NCBI GenBank assembly: GCA_002395085.1
Contig: DGVV01000056.1
Coordinates: 1 to 14,223 of the forward strand
From: Ruminococcus sp. UBA4275
GTDB lineage: Bacteria > Bacillota > Clostridia > Oscillospirales > Ruminococcaceae
Reading direction: 5' to 3'
Length of the DNA: 14,223 bases
Shown here piece by piece: positions 6,770-14,174 of the stretch; the stretch's first letter is position 1, and each line of letters starts with the position of its first letter. The notes under the pieces were generated by a model. It did not search any database, was not told the DNA's origin, and saw only the letters and a program-made list of their open reading frames with translations. A program made the position numbers and the translations under genes.

Positions 6770-6787
6770 GAATGCACAGGCATTCAT
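6768..6787. promoter_or_regulatory. Palindrome overlapping the distal -10, operator candidate
   Basis: ATGAATGC (6768-6775) and GCATTCAT (6780-6787) form 8-bp inverted arms around a 4-bp centre. The palindrome covers the end of the -10 and the expected transcription start. A dimeric repressor bound there would block the distal promoter. No protein in the window can be assigned to it. As RNA it would also form a short 5' hairpin. Confidence 0.45.
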
Positions 6788-6810
6788 AATACACGATTTC
6801 AATGCCCTTG

Positions 6811-6855
6811 CAGATAAGAAACAGATAAGAAACCGTTATAAAGATCTTAAAGAAA
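6811..6855. promoter_or_regulatory. Helically phased direct repeats, probable response-regulator operator
   Basis: An exact tandem 11-bp repeat (cagataagaaa at 6811-6821 and 6822-6832) is followed by two looser relatives, ataaagat (6838) and taaagaaa (6848). The four A/G tracts therefore start about 10-13 bp apart, on nearly the same face of the helix. The last one occupies the place where the -35 of the proximal promoter should be. OmpR/PhoB-family regulators bind such direct repeats and replace the -35 contact. The response regulator at the end of this operon is the natural candidate. Confidence 0.55.
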
Positions 6856-6872
6856 TTTTGCGGTGAATCGTA

Positions 6873-6878
6873 TATAAT
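6873..6878 (+). promoter_or_regulatory. Proximal -10 of the ABC operon, lacking a -35
   Basis: The -10 is a perfect TATAAT. The hexamer 17 bp upstream (6850-6855, aagaaa) is not a -35. With phased repeats in its place, this looks like an activator-dependent promoter. The leader to the ATPase ATG would be about 40 nt. Confidence 0.55.
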
Positions 6879-6923
6879 ATACTTACAGGAAACAGCTTGC
6901 AGACAGAAAGGAGTATATCGTAT

Positions 6924-7685
6924 ATGGATTCTGTGATTCTGCGCACAGAAAAACTGTGCAAAAGCTTTTCAAACGGCGGTGTGCAGCAGCACGTTATCCG
7001 CAATCTGGATCTGGAGATCCGGCAGGGCGATTTCACTGTAATCATGGGGGCATCCGGTTCCGGAAAATCGACTTTGCTGTATGCGCTTTCCGGTATGGAT
7101 AAGCCGACGCTGGGCAAGGTGTTTTTCGGGGATGCGGAGATTTCTGCTTACAGCAACGATCAGCTTGCGCTGTTCCGGCGCGTTCACTGCGGCTTTGTAT
7201 TTCAGAGTATCTATCTGATGGACAACATGAACGTGATGGACAATATCCTGACGGGTGCGCTGCTGGTGCAGAAACCCTCCGAGCAGCTCAATGCGAAGAT
7301 CCGCACGCTGCTGGAGCAGTTCGGGATCGGGGAGAAGCTGTGGAGCAAATATCCCAATCAGCTCTCCGGCGGTGAATGTCAGCGCGTCGGCATCGTGCGT
7401 GCCATTGTGAATGCCCCGCAGATTCTCTTTGCGGATGAACCGACCGGCAGCCTGAATTCTGCCTCCGGACAGAATGTGCTGGATGCCATGACGGAGATTC
7501 ACCGCAGCGGGCAGAGCATTGTCATGGTGACGCATGATCTGAAAACGGCACTTCGCGCCACACGAGTGATCTATCTGCGCGACGGCGCTGTCAGCGGTGA
7601 ATATGTCATGCAGCCGTTCGGGGAGGATGATCTGCAAAGCCGCAGAAACGGTCTGCAAAAGTTCCTCGATCAGATGGGATGGTGA
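6924..7685 (+). CDS. ABC transporter ATP-binding protein (MacB/LolD type)
   Basis: This 253-residue cytoplasmic ATPase would power the FtsX-like permease encoded next to it. Visible elements are Walker A G-A-S-G-S-G-K-S-T (42-50), Q-loop Gln94, signature L-S-G-G-E (147-151), Walker B I-L-F-A-D-E (167-172), and H-loop His204. The D-E-P-T-G-S-L continuation is typical of the MacB/LolD/BceA group, whose members drive mechanotransmission or extraction from the membrane rather than ordinary import. The ATG at 6924 follows AAAGGAG (6907-6913) by 10 nt, slightly long. An in-frame TTG at 6897 has no binding site and is rejected. It is the first gene of the five-gene operon, and its end is 5 nt before the chosen permease start. 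Confidence 0.93.
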   Translation: MDSVILRTEKLCKSFSNGGVQQHVIRNLDLEIRQGDFTVIMGASGSGKSTLLYALSGMDKPTLGKVFFGDAEISAYSNDQLALFRRVHCGFVFQSIYLMDNMNVMDNILTGALLVQKPSEQLNAKIRTLLEQFGIGEKLWSKYPNQLSGGECQRVGIVRAIVNAPQILFADEPTGSLNSASGQNVLDAMTEIHRSGQSIVMVTHDLKTALRATRVIYLRDGAVSGEYVMQPFGEDDLQSRRNGLQKFLDQMGW

Positions 7686-7690
7686 CTGTC

Positions 7691-10207
7691 ATGCAGAAGA
7701 TCATTCGTCTGACGCGGGCAAATCTGCGGCGGCATAAGGGGGAGGCGCTGCTGCTGGTTCTGCTGATTGCCTTCTCAATGTGTATGCTGGGTGCGGTGCT
7801 GGTCAGTTTCGGGGAGATCCGTGATCTGTTCCCGAATGCCGTCAAAGAGATTCACGGTGTGGAAAACCTCCTGATGATGGATGCCAGATACTTTGATCCG
7901 GCATATCTGCAATTGCTCGCGGAAGAAGACAGCGTGACCGAATACGGCTATGCAGAACTGGTGCAGTCGGTCTATGCACGGTGTCTCGATCCGGAGGGCA
8001 GAGAACAGCCCATTTCACAGTTGTTCATCAATCAGGAAAATGAGCGGAAGCTTGAGCAGTCTCCGCTGATTTCTGCGCTGTCCGAAGCGGAAATTACAGC
8101 GATGGAGCATCCGGTGTGGATTCCTTACGGGCTGAAGGATAATTTCCGCCTGAATGAAGGCGACACTTACACAGTGCTGATCAGCGGCAGGGCGTATCCG
8201 TTTCAGGTGGCAGGCTTCTATGAATCCGGTGTCTATACAGACAGTCTGGCGGGCTTCAAGCTGATCGTCAGCGATGCGGATTACCGTGTGATGGAACAGC
8301 TTGCCGATCCCGCTGTGATTGTCTGGTTTAACACGGCTGATCCGGAACATACGGATACCAATGCGCTGTGCAGCCGTTTCATCAGCAAATGCGAGGCGTA
8401 TTCACAGCAGGATCTGAATCTGACTGTGACACGTATGCTCTATTTGCAGCGTGTCAGTGATGCAGCACTGGAAGTGAAGCTGCTGCTGATCCTGATGAGC
8501 GCAATGACTGTGCTGGTGATGCTGACGGTGCTGTTCATCATCCGCTACCGTATCTCGAATGACATCGACGAACAGATGGTTTCGATCGGTGTGCTGGAGG
8601 CACTGGGCTACCGGTTTGCAGACATCAGTGCGATGTTTACGCTGGAATATCTGCTGATTGCTGCGGCAGGCATTCTGATCGGTGCAGCTTCCGCCGTGCC
8701 GGTCATCCCGATGCTGTACCATCTGGGCGAGCTGATGTCCGGGCATCACGGTGCAATGCACTGGCATTTCAGCAGCCTGCTGATCGCAGCAGCAATTCTG
8801 GCGGGCTTTGTCCTGATGATCGCATGGATGCGCGCCCGCAGCGTGCATCGGTATCCGCCGGTGCAGGCGCTGCGCAGGGGTATCCGCGATCACCATTACC
8901 GGAAAAACCTCTTTCCGCTGGAAAAGACCCGAAGCAGTGTGACGGCACGGCTTGCCATGAACGGTTTTATGCAGGATCTGCGCCGGAATATCGGTGTGGG
9001 GCTGTGCATTATGCTTGCCACGCTGACGCTGGTTTTCTGTCTGATCCTCACGGTCTATACGCTGCATGAGATAGACTTCATGCGGGCTGTGACAGGCTTT
9101 GAGATCAGCGATGTGCTGCTGGGCGTGACCCCGCAGACCGATTTGGATGCCTTTGCGGCGGAGCTGCTGGAAGATCCGGATGTGCGCAAGGTTGTGCCGC
9201 GCGGCGAGGATCACCGGCAGTTCCGCTGGAAAGAGCGCGATGCCGCATTCATGCCGCAGGTTTACGATGATTTCAGTCAGCTCGAATGCGTGAAAGCTGC
9301 ATCCGGCAGATTTCCGCAGCATGAAAACGAGATCATGCTGACCAATTTTGACCGGCAGCAGTATCAGCTCAGGATCGGGGATACGCTGACTCTTTCGTTC
9401 GGGGAAGTGGAAAAGCCGTATATCCTCACAGGCTTTGCGGCAGGCATCAGCAGCTCGACTGTTTTTCTCACCGGAGACGGCTTCCGCCGCATAGATCCCG
9501 CCTACCGGAACAACGGTCTGCACGTTTATCTGCGTGAGGGCGTGGATCGGGAAGCGTATATCCGGAATCTCTCACAGCGGTACGGCAAATCTGCACACGA
9601 TGCCATGCAGGATGCAGGCAGCGGCGCGGAGACTTTTGAGGAGCGCATCCGGCAGGCAGCGCAGCAGAAAATCTCTGCGATGATGCAGAATTACGGTGTG
9701 AATCATGTGGATTATGCGATTACAGTCGGGGATACGGTCATCAGCGGAGACAGCAGTTATTTCCGGCTCCTGTTTGCAGATTCGACAGTTGATCTCATTC
9801 AGAGCGCCGATGCAACGCTTGTTCTTGCCATTCGGGCGGTCTCGGTGCTGTTCCTGATTGCCGCGGCGATGATTGTCATTGCGACGGTCTATGTGCTGAC
9901 GGAAGCTTCCGTGAGAAAGCAGTGGATGCATTTCGGCATCATGAAAAGCATGGGCTATACAACGAAAATGCTGATGAAACAGATCTTCCTGCGCATCATT
10001 CCGATGGTGATTGCCGCGGCTGTGCCGGGCGATCTGCTGAGTGTGGCAGGCATCGGGATGCTGAGTGATTACATCGGCACGGCGCTGATCTCCGTTCCGC
10101 TGATTGCGGCGGCAAACGGAATTGTGCTGCTGCTGGCGATTTGCAGCGCCTATTGGAGTGCGCGGAAGATTCGTGCGGTTTCTGTGATGCAGTTAATGAC
10201 AGAGTGA
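7691..10207 (+). CDS. FtsX/MacB-like ABC transporter permease, two-lobed
   Basis: This is an 838-residue membrane subunit and partner of the ATPase. It is a duplicated FtsX-type unit: one segment near 19-40, a large extracellular domain (about 41-260), three segments near 262-286, 316-340 and 362-384, then the same pattern again (segment near 435-457, extracellular about 460-705, three near 712-735, 768-790 and 803-825). Cytoplasmic turns such as L-E-A-L-G-Y and M-K-S-M-G-Y mark the coupling helices of the two FtsX domains. The ATG at 7691 has GGATGG at a normal distance. An in-frame ATG at 7679 overlaps the ATPase stop, has no binding site, and would add four residues. Two big outer domains suggest binding of an envelope ligand or partner. 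BceB differs in having one large loop and ten segments. Confidence 0.9.
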   Translation: MQKIIRLTRANLRRHKGEALLLVLLIAFSMCMLGAVLVSFGEIRDLFPNAVKEIHGVENLLMMDARYFDPAYLQLLAEEDSVTEYGYAELVQSVYARCLDPEGREQPISQLFINQENERKLEQSPLISALSEAEITAMEHPVWIPYGLKDNFRLNEGDTYTVLISGRAYPFQVAGFYESGVYTDSLAGFKLIVSDADYRVMEQLADPAVIVWFNTADPEHTDTNALCSRFISKCEAYSQQDLNLTVTRMLYLQRVSDAALEVKLLLILMSAMTVLVMLTVLFIIRYRISNDIDEQMVSIGVLEALGYRFADISAMFTLEYLLIAAAGILIGAASAVPVIPMLYHLGELMSGHHGAMHWHFSSLLIAAAILAGFVLMIAWMRARSVHRYPPVQALRRGIRDHHYRKNLFPLEKTRSSVTARLAMNGFMQDLRRNIGVGLCIMLATLTLVFCLILTVYTLHEIDFMRAVTGFEISDVLLGVTPQTDLDAFAAELLEDPDVRKVVPRGEDHRQFRWKERDAAFMPQVYDDFSQLECVKAASGRFPQHENEIMLTNFDRQQYQLRIGDTLTLSFGEVEKPYILTGFAAGISSSTVFLTGDGFRRIDPAYRNNGLHVYLREGVDREAYIRNLSQRYGKSAHDAMQDAGSGAETFEERIRQAAQQKISAMMQNYGVNHVDYAITVGDTVISGDSSYFRLLFADSTVDLIQSADATLVLAIRAVSVLFLIAAAMIVIATVYVLTEASVRKQWMHFGIMKSMGYTTKMLMKQIFLRIIPMVIAAAVPGDLLSVAGIGMLSDYIGTALISVPLIAAANGIVLLLAICSAYWSARKIRAVSVMQLMTE

Positions 10208-10216
10208 GGTGTGGAT

Positions 10217-12097
10217 ATGATACGCAAAATGATGCTGGCAGCCGCCGTCTGTGCCGTTCTGCTGACGGCAGCGGGCAGGATGCAGGTCTCGGCACAGTCG
10301 GTGTATACGATCGGTTCGGTCAGCAAGATGTATGTCACGACGGCAGCCATGCAGCTTGCTGAGCAGGGAAAGCTCGATCTCGATGCACCGGTGCAGGATT
10401 ATCTGCCTGAATTTGAAACGGCTGATCCGCGCTGCAAGGACATCACGGTGCGGATGCTGATGAATCACAGTTCCGGTCTGATGGGTACTTCGGGAATCGG
10501 CTCGATTCTGCTGGACGACAGGAGTGCGCAGTTTCATGATACATTTCTGGACTGTCTGCGGCAGCAGCGCCTGAAAGCCGATCCGGGCGCGTATTCCTGC
10601 TACTGCAATGACGGTTTCACGCTGCTGGAACAGGTCGTGGAGCGTGTCAGCGGGATGGATTTCAGCGACTATCTTGCGGAGAACATCTGCAAGCCGCTGG
10701 GTCTGACTGCAACCGGTACGCTGTGGAATCAGTTCCGCACACCGGATCGTGTGGATGTGCAGCTCACAAACGGCGTGTATTTCGCGCCGGAATATCTGGA
10801 TGAGATCGGTTCGGGCGGTCTGCTTGCCTCGGCGGAGGATGTCAGCCGGTTCGGGGCGCAGTTCTTCACCGGGAATGAGACGCTCCTCTCCGATGCCTCA
10901 AAGCGCGAAATGCGCAAAAATCAGGCGAAGGGCGAATTTGAAGACCAGTACGGTCTGGGCTGGGATTTTGTCAGCTTTGCGGATTACGATGCGCAGGGCG
11001 TACAGCTGCTCTCAAAGGGCGGCAGTGTTCTGCATGAACACGCGGAGCTGCTGGTCGCGCCGGATCAGAACATCAGTGTTTCCGTGCTTTCCAGCACCGG
11101 CAGCAGCATGATGAATCTGATGATGGCGCAGGCGCTCATGGACATCGCACTGGAGGAGCAGGGGATTACGCTCACGCACAGTACCCCGCAGCAGAAAACG
11201 ACGCTTTCTGCCGTGCCCGAATCCTACAGGCAGTATGAGGGGCTTTACGGCACGGGCGGTGAGCAGGTCTGCCGCGTCACGTTTCCGGATATGGCGTATA
11301 TGCAGATTGAAAACCTCTGCGTCACGCGCGGCAGGATCACGCAGTATCTCTACACGGATGAGGACTGCTTTGTCCGGATGGAGGGCAGCGTGACATCGGG
11401 GTACAGCCGTCAGGATCCGAAGCAGCAGCTTCTGTATTTCCGGCAGCGCGGCGGCAGAGATTACATCTGTGAAGACTCTTACGAGCTGGTCAGGCAGATC
11501 GGCGCGGGGTACATGGCACAGTATGCGCTGCAGCGGCTGGAGGCAAATCCGGTCGATGCCGCCGCGCAGCAGGCGTGGGATGCCCGCAGCGATGTCCGGT
11601 ATTATATTTACAATGAGCCGGCTTCCGGTGCGTTATATCTGGACGGCGGCCGCAGACTGCACGTTACCGAAGGCTATGCCGGCAATGCAAAAATTCTGGA
11701 TGCTGACCGCGCTGTATCCGCGATGGACTGCCCCGGCAGCACCGGCAGAGATCTGCATGACTACACCGCATTCCGCAATGCGGAGGGCGAATTCCTACAG
11801 GATTCAAACGGCACGGTTCTGCTCTCAGAGAACAGTATGCCGGTGCTGCCTGCGGATCTGTCCGAAGTGCCGCTGCGGACACAGCAGGCGGCATGGTACA
11901 TCATCGGGCAGGATACCGCGAACCGCTCCCTGACGCTCAGTCTGCCGGAGGGCGCTGCCGTTCATGTATTTGACCGCTATGACAATCTGATCTGGTCGAG
12001 CAAAATGCTGAGCTGCGGGGATGCCGTTCCGCTGCCGGCAGAAGGGAAAATCGTTTTCCTCGGAATGACCGGCAGCAGCGTCACGATCACATCGTAA
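10217..12097 (+). CDS. Secreted serine hydrolase, beta-lactamase/PBP4*-type, short N-terminus
   Basis: This 626-residue exported protein has a signal peptide (M-I-R-K-M-M, hydrophobic core, cleavage likely after V-S-A, residue 26). The SxxK motif is S-V-S-K (Ser34, Lys37), the YxN motif is Y-C-N (129-131), S-G-G-L-L-A-S-A-E-D is at about 199-208, and K-G-G (267-269) stands in the place of the third motif. The catalytic domain ends near 315; the last 310 residues look like beta-rich accessory domains I do not recognise. Relatives cleave or edit D-amino-acid peptides or esters. The mature protein would begin about 8 residues before the nucleophile, whereas relatives have 50 or more residues of beta-strands there (AmpC: Ser64). 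The ATG at 10217 follows GAGGTG overlapping the permease stop; a GTG at 10211 is less likely. It is third in the operon and may act on whatever the transporter handles. Confidence 0.87.
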   Translation: MIRKMMLAAAVCAVLLTAAGRMQVSAQSVYTIGSVSKMYVTTAAMQLAEQGKLDLDAPVQDYLPEFETADPRCKDITVRMLMNHSSGLMGTSGIGSILLDDRSAQFHDTFLDCLRQQRLKADPGAYSCYCNDGFTLLEQVVERVSGMDFSDYLAENICKPLGLTATGTLWNQFRTPDRVDVQLTNGVYFAPEYLDEIGSGGLLASAEDVSRFGAQFFTGNETLLSDASKREMRKNQAKGEFEDQYGLGWDFVSFADYDAQGVQLLSKGGSVLHEHAELLVAPDQNISVSVLSSTGSSMMNLMMAQALMDIALEEQGITLTHSTPQQKTTLSAVPESYRQYEGLYGTGGEQVCRVTFPDMAYMQIENLCVTRGRITQYLYTDEDCFVRMEGSVTSGYSRQDPKQQLLYFRQRGGRDYICEDSYELVRQIGAGYMAQYALQRLEANPVDAAAQQAWDARSDVRYYIYNEPASGALYLDGGRRLHVTEGYAGNAKILDADRAVSAMDCPGSTGRDLHDYTAFRNAEGEFLQDSNGTVLLSENSMPVLPADLSEVPLRTQQAAWYIIGQDTANRSLTLSLPEGAAVHVFDRYDNLIWSSKMLSCGDAVPLPAEGKIVFLGMTGSSVTITS

Positions 12098-12111
12098 AAA
12101 GGAGAAGCAGG

Positions 12112-12855
12112 ATGAAATATCAGTGTCTGATGATAGATGATGACCAGACCATCGCGGAAAATACAGCAGAGTATTTCAATATGTTCGATGTCAAAACCGC
12201 CTTTGTTACAAGCTATGCGGATGCTGTCGCTTTTCTGGAGAACAATCAGGTTTCGCTGCTGCTTCTGGACATCAATCTGGGTGAACAGTCGGGATTTGCA
12301 CTGTGCAGGCAGATCCGGCAGCAATATGATATGCCGATTCTCTTTATCAGCGCACGCACCTCGGAGGACGACATTCTCATGGCGCTGCACATCGGCGGCG
12401 ACGATTACATCACAAAGCCTTATACACTGAGCATCCTGCTTGCCAAAGTGCAGGCAATCCTCAGCCGATACGAAAAAGCAGCGGAGACCGCAGGTGCAGT
12501 CTCCGCCGGCGCTTTTTCCGAGCGGTCTCCGGCACTTGTGAAAGGCGGCGTAATCCGCATTTCCTGCGGCATGGAACTCGACATGAATCAGCGGAAACTC
12601 TGCAAAAACGGCGAACTGATCCCGCTGAAAACAATGGAATACAAGACGCTGCTGTATCTGCTGGAAAACCGCGGCAGAGTTGTGACGAAGAATGCGTTCA
12701 TGCAGAATGTCTGGGAGGATGCCTATATCGGGGAGGGGACGATTGCGGTGCATATCCGGCATCTCCGCGAGAAGGTGGAATCCGACCCGAATGCCCCGAA
12801 GCTGATCCGGACGGTGTGGGGCGTCGGATATATCATGGAAAACGGTGAGGACTGA
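12112..12855 (+). CDS. OmpR/PhoB-family response regulator
   Basis: This is a 247-residue cytoplasmic regulator. The receiver domain has acidic residues D10 and D11, phospho-acceptor Asp53 (L-L-L-L-D-I-N-L), Ser80 in the Thr/Ser position and Lys102 before Pro. The C-terminal winged helix (about 145-243) has the typical T-I-A-V-H-I-R-H-L-R recognition helix and ends W-G-V-G-Y. The linker (about 120-145) is Ala/Ser-rich and its DNA contains a terminator-like hairpin. The start is firm, with AAGGAG ahead of the ATG. It lies 14 nt behind the hydrolase and 6 nt before the kinase, its obvious partner. It most likely binds the phased repeats at 6811-6855 and activates this operon. Confidence 0.95.
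   Translation: MKYQCLMIDDDQTIAENTAEYFNMFDVKTAFVTSYADAVAFLENNQVSLLLLDINLGEQSGFALCRQIRQQYDMPILFISARTSEDDILMALHIGGDDYITKPYTLSILLAKVQAILSRYEKAAETAGAVSAGAFSERSPALVKGGVIRISCGMELDMNQRKLCKNGELIPLKTMEYKTLLYLLENRGRVVTKNAFMQNVWEDAYIGEGTIAVHIRHLREKVESDPNAPKLIRTVWGVGYIMENGED
12472..12530 (+). promoter_or_regulatory. Terminator-like hairpin with alternative pairing inside the response-regulator gene
   Basis: GAAAAAGC (12472-12479) pairs with GCTTTTTC (12511-12518), and inside it GCGGAGAC (12481-12488) pairs with GTCTCCGC (12499-12506). The 3' side ends in five T plus C. A competing 9-bp pairing exists between GGAGACCGC (12483-12491) and GCGGTCTCC (12522-12530), and the two cannot form together. The element lies in the interdomain linker, where inserted sequence is tolerated. 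It could attenuate the regulator-kinase part of the operon, or be a captured palindrome with no function. Confidence 0.4.
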
Positions 12856-12861
12856 CGTGCT

Positions 12862-14136
12862 ATGAAACGATATGCCATTTGGCTGACGGCTCTTATGCTG
12901 CTGGCAGCGCTGGGAACGGGCATTTGCTGGCATCTGACAGATTATGAACGCGACGGCGGTGAAAAAGTGGTGCTGATGAATGACATCGCGGAGACCCTGA
13001 AGGCACACCCCGCCGATCTGCACACACTGGACGGCAGGGATTTCGGTGCGCCGTTTCTGATCTACGATGCAGAGGGCAGACTGATTTACGCTTCCGCTGA
13101 TGCCGATTCAGCGCAGCACGGCAATCTGACCGCGGCGCTGCAAAACGGCGCACTCTGTATGCCCGCAGCAACACAGTCGCGGTTTATAGGGACGGTTGTG
13201 CTGCAGGATGCCGGAGATGAGAACTACCGGAGACGGCACAGCCAGTTATTTGCCGCAGCGGCAATCTGCTTTGGGCTGCTGATGCTGACGGCTGTCTGCA
13301 TCGGGGTGTACGTGCAGCAGTCAATCGTGATGCCTTTTCGCAGAATGAAGCAGTTCGCGGGCGCGATTGCAGCAGGCAGACTGGATGAACCGCTCATCCG
13401 CGAAAAAGGGAATCTGTTCGGGATCTTCACGGAGAGCTTTGATCTGATGCGGGAGGAACTGAAAGCATCGCACAGCAGAGAAGTGGAACTGAAGCGCCGT
13501 GAAAAGGAACTGGTCGCGTCGCTGAGTCATGATCTCAAGACACCGCTGACCGGTATCAAGCTGATCTGCGAGGTACTGAGCGTGAAAACGCAGGATCGCT
13601 ATGTGCTGGAAAAAATCAGCAGCATCGGGCAGAAGGCAGAGCAGATGCACGTTCTGGTGAATGATCTGCTGACAACAACACTGGACGATCTCGGTGAAAT
13701 GCAGGTGCATTGCCGCTATGAACCCTCAGACATCCTGCAAACGCTGATTGCGAAACAGGATGACCGTTCACTGACGGTGCAGGCAGACCTGATTCCCGGC
13801 TGCATGATTTATACAGATCCGCAGCGGCTGGAACAGGTCATCGGGAATATTCTGAGCAATTCCTATAAATATGCCGGCACGCAGATTACGGTGCGGTACC
13901 GGCTGGCAGGGGACTATCTGGAGGCATCCTTCACGGATGCCGGACAGGGCGTACCGGAGGAGGAACTTTGCCTGCTGACACAGAAATTTTATCGCGGCAG
14001 CAGGGCGGCGGAGAAAGAGGGCAGCGGTCTGGGACTCTACATCGCGGAGCAGCTCATGGAGCAGATGCACGGCGGGCTGATTTGTTCCGGCAGTACAGAT
14101 GGTCTGACCGTGACCCTCCGCATCGCCCTGAACTGA
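12862..14136 (+). CDS. Sensor histidine kinase of the ABC operon
   Basis: This is a 424-residue membrane kinase. Segment one is near residues 5-23, an outer sensor region of about 105 residues runs from 24 to 128, and segment two is near 129-153. A HAMP-like linker follows to about 207. HisKA carries the phospho-acceptor in S-L-S-H-D-L-K-T-P-L (His223). The ATPase domain shows the N box (N329 and N333), G1 D-A-G-Q-G (359-363) and G2 G-S-G-L-G-L (387-392). The outer region is far larger than that of the short-loop Bce-type kinases, so it may sense a ligand directly rather than only through the permease. The ATG at 12862 follows GTGAGG and lies 6 nt after the regulator. It is the last gene of the operon; a hairpin beside the right repeat follows its stop. 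Confidence 0.95.
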   Translation: MKRYAIWLTALMLLAALGTGICWHLTDYERDGGEKVVLMNDIAETLKAHPADLHTLDGRDFGAPFLIYDAEGRLIYASADADSAQHGNLTAALQNGALCMPAATQSRFIGTVVLQDAGDENYRRRHSQLFAAAAICFGLLMLTAVCIGVYVQQSIVMPFRRMKQFAGAIAAGRLDEPLIREKGNLFGIFTESFDLMREELKASHSREVELKRREKELVASLSHDLKTPLTGIKLICEVLSVKTQDRYVLEKISSIGQKAEQMHVLVNDLLTTTLDDLGEMQVHCRYEPSDILQTLIAKQDDRSLTVQADLIPGCMIYTDPQRLEQVIGNILSNSYKYAGTQITVRYRLAGDYLEASFTDAGQGVPEEELCLLTQKFYRGSRAAEKEGSGLGLYIAEQLMEQMHGGLICSGSTDGLTVTLRIALN

Positions 14137-14145
14137 TACAGAAAA

Positions 14146-14174
14146 CGAACCGTTCCCTTTGGAGGAACGGTTCG
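14146..14174 (+). terminator. Stem-loop after the histidine kinase, no U-tract on the coding strand
   Basis: This is a perfect 11-bp stem (14146-14156 with 14164-14174) and a 7-nt loop, starting 10 bases after the kinase stop. On the plus strand it is followed by tcaggctgtc, the inner edge of the right repeat, rather than T residues. On the minus strand it is followed by ttttctg, so it would terminate better in that direction. The same hairpin-then-repeat arrangement is seen at the left end. Confidence 0.65.

Larger units (their letters stand above)
6568..6923. promoter_or_regulatory. Divergent control region between CotH gene and ABC operon
   Basis: This is 356 bp without a gene. From left to right it holds the minus-strand CotH promoter (6648-6676), a plus-strand distal promoter (6741-6769) with an overlapping palindrome (6768-6787), phased A/G-rich repeats (6811-6855), a plus-strand proximal -10 (6873-6878), and the ribosome binding site of the ATPase gene (6907-6913). 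Confidence 0.75.

Noticed and set aside
8402..9523. A 373-codon minus-strand open frame inside the permease gene
   Set aside because: It is His-, Gln- and Arg-rich with no motif, and is a by-product of the permease reading frame on the opposite strand.
11977..13023. A 348-codon minus-strand open frame across hydrolase end, response regulator and kinase start
   Set aside because: It spans three real genes in the opposite direction, is Cys/His-rich, and has no start signal.
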